From an uncultured Eubacteriales bacterium (GTDB lineage: Bacteria; Bacillota; Clostridia; Oscillospirales; QAKW01), in contig CABULU010000029.1 of assembly GCA_902492505.1 (NCBI GenBank), positions 1 to 23,428 of the forward strand: a DNA stretch of 23,428 bases. The letters are read 5' to 3'. Shown in pieces: positions 7,069-13,512 of this stretch. Positions within the stretch are counted from its first letter, which is position 1. Every line of letters begins with the position of its first letter. The notes below the pieces were generated by a model. That model worked only from the letters and a program-made list of their open reading frames with translations. It was not told the DNA's origin and ran no database searches. A program made the translations under genes and the position numbers.

Positions 7069-7087
7069 TTCATAAGGTCTTTAATGA

Positions 7088-7120
7088 AAATACCCTGTCG
7101 AAAACGGCAGGGTATTTAAT
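7088..7120. terminator. Bidirectional terminator between the surface locus and the tmrB-like gene
   Basis: AAATACCCTG (7088-7097) pairs with CAGGGTATTT (7108-7117), extended inward by three pairs around an AAAA loop, for 13 bp. T-rich sequence follows on the + strand (taatttatt) and A-rich sequence precedes it (gaaaa), so it can end both the + transcript and the convergent minus gene whose stop is at 7131. Confidence 0.88.
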
Positions 7121-7130
7121 TTATTGATGT

Positions 7131-7724
7131 TTAAAACCACCGAATATTTTTTAGCTTTACAGCGAGTCTGTTTAACTTTTTTGTAAGCTTTTTGCGTTTG
7201 TCACGGTTTAAAATAATGCCTGACAATTCTCCAATTTGCTGTGTTATTTCATCTATTCCCATATTGTCAGTCATGATTTTTATACCCGGTATATCGCTGT
7301 TAAAAGCGCTGATACATTCCCGAGCCTTTCCCGCTGCCCAGGAATTTTTACTTTCAAACCGAGTGGACAACCGTTTTAATATGACTTTTTCAGATGCGTA
7401 TAGAATAAAATGCTTTACGATATAGCGTTCAGATAACTTCAGAATCAGTTCATCGTAATATTGTCTGTTTGTTACTGTCATAGGTACGATAATTGTTCCG
7501 TCAAAGCTGTCAGCAATGAATCTAAGCATTTTTAAATTAAAATCCCGCCATAATTTATAGTCTTGAAAATTATCTTCGGTATTTATCTGTTGCGGAATAT
7601 TTTTTCTTATGAAATAGCCTGCGTTTTCAGGATCGTATATGTAGGCATTTTCAATTCTCCGATTAAGCTCGTTAGCAACAGTTGTTTTTCCGGCTCCGAA
7701 AGCTCCGTTAATCCACAATATCAT
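7131..7724 (-). CDS. tmrB: TmrB-like P-loop ATP-binding protein (tunicamycin-resistance family)
   Basis: The 197-residue protein starts MILWINGAFGAGKT, with the Walker A P-loop at residues 7-14. The remainder closely follows Bacillus subtilis TmrB as I remember it: IYDPENAGYFIRKNIP, QDYKLWRDFN, TIIVPMTVTN, KRLSTRFESKNSWAAGK and a basic end LAVKLKNIR. TmrB binds ATP and lowers sensitivity to tunicamycin, which blocks the first lipid-linked step of wall glycopolymer synthesis. Its length equals that of TmrB. A 28-residue upstream extension in frame is rejected because the ATG at 7724 lies in an ATGA overlap with the preceding HAD gene, indicating coupled translation. The native role may be wider than tunicamycin, since this kinase-like fold could act on a nucleotide or another small substrate. 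Confidence 0.85.
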   Translation of the reverse strand: MILWINGAFGAGKTTVANELNRRIENAYIYDPENAGYFIRKNIPQQINTEDNFQDYKLWRDFNLKMLRFIADSFDGTIIVPMTVTNRQYYDELILKLSERYIVKHFILYASEKVILKRLSTRFESKNSWAAGKARECISAFNSDIPGIKIMTDNMGIDEITQQIGELSGIILNRDKRKKLTKKLNRLAVKLKNIRWF

Positions 7725-8365
7725 GACTGTATGTACAAAAGCAAATCCAGCGGCGAGTTTAGGATACCGTCTGCTTTTGCAAACTGTGTGTCGGCGTAAA
7801 ACCCCCACGCAGCGCCAAGCGTCAGCGCACCTGCGTTTTTCCCAGTGTCTATATCTACACCGCTGTCGCCGCAGTAAATGCAGTCTTTTGCATCAATATT
7901 AAATTTAGCGAGAATTTCAGTTACCATAAACGGATCAGGCTTTGCAGGTACATTTTCACGCTGTCCGTATACCATATCAAACATATTAGGAAAAAATTCA
8001 TTGCAGGCGTTTTGAACTATAACATCTGGTTTGTTTGACAGTACAGCGGTTTTGATTTTTCTTTTGTCAAGCTCTTTTAAAAGTTCGTATATTCCCGGAT
8101 AAACAGAAATATTGTAAGCTCCGTTTTCATTATATATTTGAAGATATTCACGTTGAAAATCCTCAAATATTTTCGGGTCTGCATGTACATATTTAAAAAT
8201 TTTGCGTATAAGCGGCTTTACTCCGTGTCCGACAAACTGAGGATACTTATCCTGAGCAACGGCGGGAAGCCCAAACTTTTCAAGAGTCATGTTTCCGCAT
8301 TGTGCAATGGATTTGAGCGTATCTAATAGTGTGCCGTCCAAATCAAAAATTACAGCTTTTTTCAA
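7721..8365 (-). CDS. gph: HAD-superfamily phosphatase, phosphoglycolate-phosphatase-like
   Basis: The 214-residue cytoplasmic enzyme carries the HAD motifs in order: FDLDGTLLDT (nucleophile Asp8, acid/base Asp10), LSNKPD (motif II), PAKPDP (motif III lysine) and CGDSGVDIDTGKNAGA (motif IV). Residues ~15-85 form the helical cap of subclass I. This matches Gph/PpaX-like phosphatases that hydrolyse phosphoglycolate or pyrophosphate; the true substrate cannot be read. The start is TTG (8363-8365) behind AAAGGTG at 8371-8377 on the minus strand. It is the first gene of a two-gene unit with tmrB, read from a consensus promoter at 8401-8430. Both stop and start share ATGA at 7721-7724. Confidence 0.82.
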   Translation of the reverse strand: MKKAVIFDLDGTLLDTLKSIAQCGNMTLEKFGLPAVAQDKYPQFVGHGVKPLIRKIFKYVHADPKIFEDFQREYLQIYNENGAYNISVYPGIYELLKELDKRKIKTAVLSNKPDVIVQNACNEFFPNMFDMVYGQRENVPAKPDPFMVTEILAKFNIDAKDCIYCGDSGVDIDTGKNAGALTLGAAWGFYADTQFAKADGILNSPLDLLLYIQS

Positions 8366-8400
8366 AATATCACCTTTGCTTTATCATGGCTATGCATATT

Positions 8401-8430
8401 ATTATACCATTTAATGACGTATGTTGTCAA
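8401..8430 (-). promoter_or_regulatory. Perfect-consensus sigma-A promoter of gph-tmrB
   Basis: On the minus strand TTGACA (complement of 8425-8430) and TATAAT (complement of 8401-8406) are both exact, with an 18-base spacer. This predicts high constitutive expression unless a regulator intervenes. Confidence 0.88.
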
Positions 8431-8437
8431 TTTGCGA

Positions 8438-8466
8438 TTGAAAAAGCGTTTATATTTTGATATAAT
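8438..8466 (+). promoter_or_regulatory. Sigma-A promoter of the uvrC cluster
   Basis: TTGAAA at 8438-8443, a 17-base spacer and TATAAT at 8461-8466. Its -35 is only 7 bases from the -35 of the divergent gph-tmrB promoter, so the two promoters probably compete for, or share, polymerase. I see no SOS (Cheo/LexA-type) operator here. Confidence 0.85.
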
Positions 8467-8491
8467 AAAAATACTTTAAGGAGGTGGCACC

Positions 8492-10297
8492 GTGAATAAT
8501 AAAATACAGGACAAGCTTGCGGTGCTCACGTCAAATCCCGGCGTGTATATAATGAAAAATGCCGCTGATGATATTATATACGTAGGTAAGGCAAAGAATC
8601 TTAAAAATCGCGTCAGTCAGTATTTTGTGTCTAACTCCCAGCATTCGCCCAAAGTGCTTAAAATGGTTTCTAATGTAGACCATTTTGAGTATATTGTTAC
8701 AGGTTCTGAGCTTGAGGCGCTGATACTTGAAAACAATCTGATTAAGCAGCACCGCCCTAAGTATAATATACTTTTGAAGGATGATAAAACATACCCTTAT
8801 ATAGCGCTTAGTAAAAATACCGATTTTCCGCGCTTTACGCTCTCCAGACGGCGCACCGACCCTAATTATCGTTACTTCGGACCTTTTCAATCCTCGAAAT
8901 CGGTATGGGAGATTATCCGAACAATAAATTCCGTATTCGGTCTTTACAGCTGTAAGCATGTTTTTCCGCGTGATTTTAATAAGTTTCGTCCGTGTCTCAA
9001 TTTTCATATCGGAAAATGCGCAGGCATCTGTACGGGAAGGATTTCCGCCGATGAGTACAGAGCAAATGTTAATCAGGCGATAGCCTTTTTGAACGGTGAT
9101 TATAAACGTGTTATAACCGATCTGGAATTGCAGATGAACGGGCTCAGCGAAAGCATGGAATTTGAAAAAGCAGCTGTTCTTCGCGACAGAATCAGGAGTA
9201 TAAAGCGGCTTGAATCAAAGCAGGTTATAGTATTGTCTCCTGAGGTTAACCGCGATATTATAGCTTTTTCAGAGCTTGAAAACGAGGTCTGCTTTTCTGT
9301 TATGCATATACGTCAGGGCAAACTTTTGTTTCAGGATACTGTATTTATGACCGATTCTGCCGAAGATATTATCGGTGTTTTTATAGAACGGTATTATCAG
9401 CAAAAGGATATAATACCAAAAGAAATTGCTGTCAGCAAATTACCCGCTGCGCATGAGCTTTTGACGCAGTGGCTTTCCGCTCAGAGGGGGACATCCGTTA
9501 GGCTGTTTGAAGCACACAAGGGGGAAAATGTTCGGCTTTTGGATATGTGCCGTAAAAATGCCTCTGAAAAGCTGGCGGAAAAAAAGTCTAATGGGGTGCG
9601 CTCCAGCAAGCTTATGGGGCAGATTGCGCAGATGCTGGGAATTACCGATATTCCTTCCAGAATAGAAATGTACGACGTTTCTCATTTTTCCGGTGACAGT
9701 ATTGTCGGCGGCATGATTGTCTGGGAAGACGGCAGGTTTCGTAAAAGTGAATATAAAAAATTCAAATTTGATGATTTGGTACAGGATGATTATAAGCATA
9801 CCTATGAAATGATAGAACGTAGGCTGAATCGCCTTGAAAGCGGCTCTGAGGGTTTCGATAAAAAACCTGATATTATTTTTCTCGACGGCGGCATCGGTCA
9901 TCTTAATGCGGTTTATGAGCTGATTTCAGGCTATGGCATTGCAGTATTCGGGCTTGTTAAGGACAGAAAACATCGAACTCGTGCCTGTGTAAGTCTGCAG
10001 GGGGAGGTCGATATACGTACAAATCCTGCGGTTTTTAAGTTTTTTACCGGTCTGCAGGATGAGGTGCATCGCTACGCAATTACATATATGCAAAGGAAAA
10101 AGAGCGTGGGTATGCTGTCTTCAGAATTAATGACGATTGAGGGCGTCGGGCAATCAAGATACAGGGCGCTTATGGATAAATTCAAAACACTTGAAAATAT
10201 TAAAAAAGCGAGTATAGACGAGCTTGCAGGAACACCGGGTATTTCCCGTGCTTTAGCGGAAAAAATTTATTTGTATTTTAAGGAGGAACGCTCATGA
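8492..10297 (+). CDS. uvrC: Excinuclease ABC subunit C
   Basis: The 601-residue nuclease makes both incisions around a bulky DNA lesion after UvrA/UvrB have marked it. Residues 13-90 are the GIY-YIG domain (PGVYIM, IIYVGKAKNLKNRV with Arg40, and SELEALILENNLIK), which makes the 3' cut. Residues ~200-235 are the UVR domain that binds UvrB (LSESMEFEKAAVLRDRIRSI). Residues ~385-540 are the RNase H-like nuclease for the 5' cut (IEMYDVSHFSG, PDIIFLDGGIGHLNAV, GLVKDRKHRTR). The last ~60 residues hold two helix-hairpin-helix motifs (TIEGVGQSRYRALM, AGTPGISRALAEKI). The start is GTG behind AAGGAGGT at 8478-8485. It overlaps rsmD by 4 bases (ATGA), so translation is coupled. Confidence 0.97.
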   Translation: MNNKIQDKLAVLTSNPGVYIMKNAADDIIYVGKAKNLKNRVSQYFVSNSQHSPKVLKMVSNVDHFEYIVTGSELEALILENNLIKQHRPKYNILLKDDKTYPYIALSKNTDFPRFTLSRRRTDPNYRYFGPFQSSKSVWEIIRTINSVFGLYSCKHVFPRDFNKFRPCLNFHIGKCAGICTGRISADEYRANVNQAIAFLNGDYKRVITDLELQMNGLSESMEFEKAAVLRDRIRSIKRLESKQVIVLSPEVNRDIIAFSELENEVCFSVMHIRQGKLLFQDTVFMTDSAEDIIGVFIERYYQQKDIIPKEIAVSKLPAAHELLTQWLSAQRGTSVRLFEAHKGENVRLLDMCRKNASEKLAEKKSNGVRSSKLMGQIAQMLGITDIPSRIEMYDVSHFSGDSIVGGMIVWEDGRFRKSEYKKFKFDDLVQDDYKHTYEMIERRLNRLESGSEGFDKKPDIIFLDGGIGHLNAVYELISGYGIAVFGLVKDRKHRTRACVSLQGEVDIRTNPAVFKFFTGLQDEVHRYAITYMQRKKSVGMLSSELMTIEGVGQSRYRALMDKFKTLENIKKASIDELAGTPGISRALAEKIYLYFKEERS

Positions 10298-10860
10298 TGC
10301 GAATAATCTCCGGTCTGCGGCGCGGGAAAAAGCTTATGGCACTTGAAGGCAGCAACACGCGTCCTACACTGGAACGAGTAAAACAGGCGTTCTTTAACGC
10401 TATTCAGTTTGAAATAGAGGGTAGGACGGTGCTGGATTTGTTTGCAGGAAGCGGACAGATCGGGTTAGAGGCTCTTTCCCGAGGGGCGGGCTTTTGCTTT
10501 TTCAATGACAGCAGTGCGAATGCATGCAAAATAATTGAAAAAAATATAAAAGCCTGTGATTTTGCAAAAATCTCTCAGCTTACTTGCAAAACGCATTCCG
10601 AATGTGTTAAAATAATTAAAAATAGCGGTCGTAAGGTGTCACTTGTGTTTCTCGACCCGCCTTACGGTCAGTCGCTTATTAATGATTCATTGTTTTTGAT
10701 GTGTAAAAGCGAAATACTTGACAGTAGCGCTGTTATCGTTTGTGAAAGCGCCAAAAGCGATCATATTTTATTTAAGGGTTTTACTGTCAGGCGCGAGTAT
10801 TTATATTCTCAGATAAAAATTACGATCCTTGACAGGAGTGACAAAAGTGAAATCAGATAA
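10294..10860 (+). CDS. rsmD: 16S rRNA (guanine(966)-N(2))-methyltransferase
   Basis: The 188-residue SAM-dependent enzyme methylates G966 of 16S rRNA in the small ribosomal subunit. The opening MRIISGLRRGKKL and TRPTLERVKQAFFNAI are RsmD signatures. The SAM-binding loop is LDLFAGSGQIGLEALSRGA (residues ~47-65), and the N6/N2-type catalytic motif is DPPY (residues 121-124). Length is typical. Two adjacent ATGs (10294 and 10297) are both plausible; the first overlaps the uvrC stop as ATGA and stands 7 bases from AAGGAGG at 10280-10286. The 3' end overlaps coaD by 14 bases. The rsmD-coaD pair is widely conserved in Firmicutes, which supports the call. Confidence 0.95.
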   Translation: MMRIISGLRRGKKLMALEGSNTRPTLERVKQAFFNAIQFEIEGRTVLDLFAGSGQIGLEALSRGAGFCFFNDSSANACKIIEKNIKACDFAKISQLTCKTHSECVKIIKNSGRKVSLVFLDPPYGQSLINDSLFLMCKSEILDSSAVIVCESAKSDHILFKGFTVRREYLYSQIKITILDRSDKSEIR

Positions 10861-11344
10861 GAAAAACGCTATTTATCCCGGCTCCTTTGACCCAATAACG
10901 AAAGGACATATGGATATTATTAAGCGCTCTGCAAAAATGTTTGATAAGCTGTATGTTGCAGTACTTACAAACTCTGCAAAAAGCAGCAGCTTTACCATTG
11001 AAGAGCGTATGGATATGATAAAGAAATGTACAGCTAATATTTCAAATGTAGAGGTATGCACCTTTACAGGACTTTTGGCGGAATATGTAAAAAAAATTAA
11101 CGTAATAACCATTATCCGCGGTCTGCGTGCTGTAACGGATTTTGAATATGAGTTTCAGATGGCGCTTACAAATAAAAAAATCAACAAAGAGTTGGAGACT
11201 ATATTTTTGACGACAAACTCAAAATATATGTATCTGTCGTCAAGTATTGTTAAAGAAATTGCACGCAACGGCGGCGATGTGACTGATTTTGTACCTCCTG
11301 TTGTACTGGCGGATATAAAGAGCAGATTGGATACAAGAAATTAA
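10847..11344 (+). CDS. coaD: Phosphopantetheine adenylyltransferase
   Basis: The 165-residue enzyme transfers AMP from ATP to 4'-phosphopantetheine, the penultimate step of coenzyme A synthesis. The N-terminal AIYPGSFDPITKGHMDII holds the nucleotidyltransferase T-x-G-H motif. LRAVTDFEYEFQMALTNKK and SKYMYLSSSIVKEIARNGGD are the family's substrate and ATP contacts (the late SSS region). I chose the GTG at 10847 because AGGAG lies 8 bases upstream at 10834-10838 and the product then has the usual 160-165 residues. An upstream TTG at 10829 would add six unmatched residues. The gene overlaps rsmD by 14 bases, so expression is tied to it. Confidence 0.96.
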   Translation: MKSDKKNAIYPGSFDPITKGHMDIIKRSAKMFDKLYVAVLTNSAKSSSFTIEERMDMIKKCTANISNVEVCTFTGLLAEYVKKINVITIIRGLRAVTDFEYEFQMALTNKKINKELETIFLTTNSKYMYLSSSIVKEIARNGGDVTDFVPPVVLADIKSRLDTRN

Positions 11345-11374
11345 GTAAAAAAGAGTTTAAGAGAGGATTAAAAA

Positions 11375-11827
11375 ATGGATTTTGAAGAAATACTCAATGC
11401 ACTGGAAGACCTTGTGGAAAATTCGTGGACTTTGCCGATGTCGGGAGGCAGGACTGTTGTTGACAGTGCTCAAATATTGGAATTTGTTAAGGAGATGCGC
11501 CTTAATCTTCCGGAGGAGATTAAAAAATCCAAGCGTATAATAAAAGAACGTGATGATATCATAAATCGTGCGCGTATCGAGTCTGACGGAATAATAACCG
11601 CAGCTCAGACACAGGCAAAGCGTATGCTTTCCCAGGAGGAAATTTATAAAAATGCTCAGATAAAAGCAAATGAGGTTGTTGCCAACGCACAGAGCGCGGC
11701 AAAAGAGCTGAGAGCTGCTACTATAGAGTATTGTGACAATGTTCTTAAAAAGACAGAGGATACGCTTAAACGTGGATTTGAGAGCGTTTCGGAAACAAGA
11801 AAAAATATCAGAAAGTCTGAAAAGTAA
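11375..11827 (+). CDS. Coiled-coil protein of unknown function, conserved next to coaD
   Basis: The 150-residue soluble protein opens with a short globular part (MDFEEILNALEDLVENSWTLPMSGGRTVVDSAQILEFV, shown here only by its outline) and then continues from ~residue 45 as one long charged helix. The helix has heptad spacing and many Lys/Glu/Gln/Ala (KRIIKERDDIINRARIES, AQTQAKRMLSQEE, KANEVVANAQSAAKEL). Such proteins are often annotated 'ATPase' or F0F1 subunit-b-like because of helix resemblance, but no nucleotide-binding motif is present. The family recurs after coaD in Clostridia as I remember it. Some similar proteins resemble DivIVA-type scaffolds. The ATG follows GAGAGGA at 11361-11367. 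It shares one base with the next start (TAATG at 11825-11829). Confidence 0.75.
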   Translation: MDFEEILNALEDLVENSWTLPMSGGRTVVDSAQILEFVKEMRLNLPEEIKKSKRIIKERDDIINRARIESDGIITAAQTQAKRMLSQEEIYKNAQIKANEVVANAQSAAKELRAATIEYCDNVLKKTEDTLKRGFESVSETRKNIRKSEK

Positions 11828-12594
11828 TGACCGATATTAATACTGAAAATGATATCGGTCAATTGAAAGCTGCAAAAACACGTGTATATATGCTTGATAT
11901 CCTGCGTGGCGCGGCAGTTTTGGGAATGGTGCTGCATCATGCACTCGTATCTTTCGAAATCATTTTCGACAAGAGTTTTGAAATCCTGTATTCAGAGGCG
12001 TTTTTGTTGCTTCAGCTATTGTTTGTTGCGGTCTTTTTGCTTGTGTCTGGAATTTGTACAAATTACAGCCGAAGCGTCTTAAAGCGCGGGCTTATTGTTC
12101 TTGCAGCAGCGCTTGTAGTTTCCTTTGCGACCTGCCTTGTGCTGCCTGCGATGGGTTTTTACGGACTGAATATTTATTTCGGCATTTTGCATATGATAGG
12201 TCTTTCGATGATATTATATGCGCTGCTGAAAAAATGGCTGGACAAAATTAATCCGCCAGTCGGTATAGTGCTGTTTACAGTGCTTTTTATTGCTTACTAT
12301 ATGTTTTACAGGACAGGTCCTACAGGCAGCTCGTATTTTATGATGATTTTTGGTATTTTACCGAAAGATATAGGGGCATATGGTGATTATTATCCGTTGT
12401 TTCCGTACTTATTTTTGTTTCTTGTCGGCACTTATGTCGGAAAATATATTAAAAAAGGCGTGTTCCCGAAATGGTTTTATAAAAAGCGCTGTGTGCCGCT
12501 GGAGCTTTGCGGCAAGTATTCGCTTTGGGTATATGTACTGCATCAGCCTGTGATATTTGGAATAATGTATGCGCTTTCTTTAATAATAGAATAA
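11827..12594 (+). CDS. DUF1624/HGSNAT-like membrane acyltransferase
   Basis: The 255-residue integral membrane protein has about seven hydrophobic helices. Near the N-terminus MLDILRGAAVLGMVLHHALVSF (read as two parts: the LDxLRG signature and the paired His38-His39) resembles the heparan-alpha-glucosaminide N-acetyltransferase catalytic domain (DUF1624). These move acetyl groups across a membrane to a sugar or other acceptor. SGICTNYSRSVLKRG after the second helix is also characteristic. The C-terminus (CGKYSLWVYVLHQPVIF) resembles the closing helix of acyltransferase-3-like proteins. The acceptor is unknown; a wall or surface glycan is plausible. Its start overlaps the preceding stop by one base, so it is the last gene of the uvrC-coaD transcript. 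Confidence 0.78.
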   Translation: MTDINTENDIGQLKAAKTRVYMLDILRGAAVLGMVLHHALVSFEIIFDKSFEILYSEAFLLLQLLFVAVFLLVSGICTNYSRSVLKRGLIVLAAALVVSFATCLVLPAMGFYGLNIYFGILHMIGLSMILYALLKKWLDKINPPVGIVLFTVLFIAYYMFYRTGPTGSSYFMMIFGILPKDIGAYGDYYPLFPYLFLFLVGTYVGKYIKKGVFPKWFYKKRCVPLELCGKYSLWVYVLHQPVIFGIMYALSLIIE

Positions 12595-12630
12595 AAGACC
12601 TGCGAAATTTATTTTTGCAGGTCTTTTGTC
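12593..12630. terminator. Bidirectional terminator spanning both convergent stop codons
   Basis: AAAAGACCTGC (from 12593) pairs with GCAGGTCTTTT (to 12627). Further loop-side pairs extend the stem to about 15 bp around TTTAT. Runs of A before and T after allow use from both strands. The + gene's stop (12592-12594) touches the left arm, and the minus gene's stop (12609-12611) lies in the loop. Confidence 0.9.
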
Positions 12631-13511
12631 TTACTCGTCAGTTCGCTAATCATTGCAGCGCTTAATATCATTAAGCCACCGACAAAGTTTAATGGTTTCA
12701 TTGTTTCATTTAGCAGTAATACGGAAAGGAGTACTGCCACAGCCGGATCAATATAACTTAAAATTGCCGTTGACTGTGCAGGCAGTTCTTTGACGGCGCT
12801 GAAATACAGTGTATATGCAACCCCGGTATGAAGTATACCTACAACAGCCGTTAGGATTATTAATTTTGGATTTATGCTTGTAAGTCTTAAAGTTTCTGCG
12901 GCGAGCGAGTAGGGAAGTATAATAATGGCTGCTGTAATTAGCTGTACTATTGTTTTGTCAAATGAACCGATATCATGTATTTTTTTGTTTAATACCATTA
13001 CAATAGCATAAAAAACAGCTGCACTGAAGGCAAGAATAATCCCTTTCCAGTCACCTTTAATAAATATATTTTTATTAAAGCCGGTGTCAGTCACACCCGA
13101 TATCAGTGTCATTCCAAAAAGAGCGGTAATTGTACACAGCAGTTTTTTTACAGTCATTTTTTCGTTAAGGACAAACGATGAGATAATCACAAAAAATACC
13201 GGAGCAAGATAATAGCAAAGAGTTGCCTTTGCAACAGTTGTATGCTTGTAAGACTCGAAAAGCAGCATCCAGTTGATGCCTATTGCAGTGCCTGAAAATA
13301 ATAAAATTGTAAAGTTTGCTTTAACAGCTTTAAATGAAATCCGCTTTTTTAAAATGATAGTGAGAAAAAACAGAAAAAGCGCGCCGATTAGTCCGCGAAA
13401 CGCAGCTATTATGCCTGAAGGCAGGGAAATTGAGCGTACAAAAATACCGATAGTGCTGAATATCAGCATAGAAATTGTCATTTTCAGTTTTGGTATTTTG
13501 AGATTATCCAT
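12609..13511 (-). CDS. EamA/DMT-family transporter
   Basis: The 300-residue protein has ten predicted membrane helices arranged as two EamA repeats, roughly residues 8-145 and 160-290. Each repeat is marked by a similar motif late in it (YYLAPVFFVIISSFVLNEKMT and SYIDPAVAVLLSVLLLNETM, given here in outline). The 'P...a.......l.E....' pattern is the DMT superfamily hallmark. Members export or import small metabolites such as amino acids or nucleosides; the substrate cannot be predicted. The ATG at 13509-13511 is separated from the stop of the U32 gene by one base, with only a weak ribosome binding site, so translation is probably coupled. Transcription ends at the shared hairpin. Confidence 0.9.
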   Translation of the reverse strand: MDNLKIPKLKMTISMLIFSTIGIFVRSISLPSGIIAAFRGLIGALFLFFLTIILKKRISFKAVKANFTILLFSGTAIGINWMLLFESYKHTTVAKATLCYYLAPVFFVIISSFVLNEKMTVKKLLCTITALFGMTLISGVTDTGFNKNIFIKGDWKGIILAFSAAVFYAIVMVLNKKIHDIGSFDKTIVQLITAAIIILPYSLAAETLRLTSINPKLIILTAVVGILHTGVAYTLYFSAVKELPAQSTAILSYIDPAVAVLLSVLLLNETMKPLNFVGGLMILSAAMISELTSKTKDLQK

Positions 13512-13512
13512 A

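Noticed and set aside
6710..7075. 121-codon frame overlapping the acidic-tail gene on the same strand
   Set aside because: It is the shifted reading of a repetitive Ser/Pro/Glu-coding region, giving Met/Leu/His-rich sequence without a ribosome binding site.
7725..7808. Longer tmrB-like reading frame with 28 extra N-terminal residues
   Set aside because: The extension lies within the HAD gene, has no ribosome binding site and does not match the family. The ATGA overlap at 7721-7724 gives a natural start and the expected 197 residues.
8531..9007. 158-codon frame on the minus strand within uvrC
   Set aside because: It is antisense to the highly conserved GIY-YIG region, lacks a ribosome binding site and resembles no protein family.
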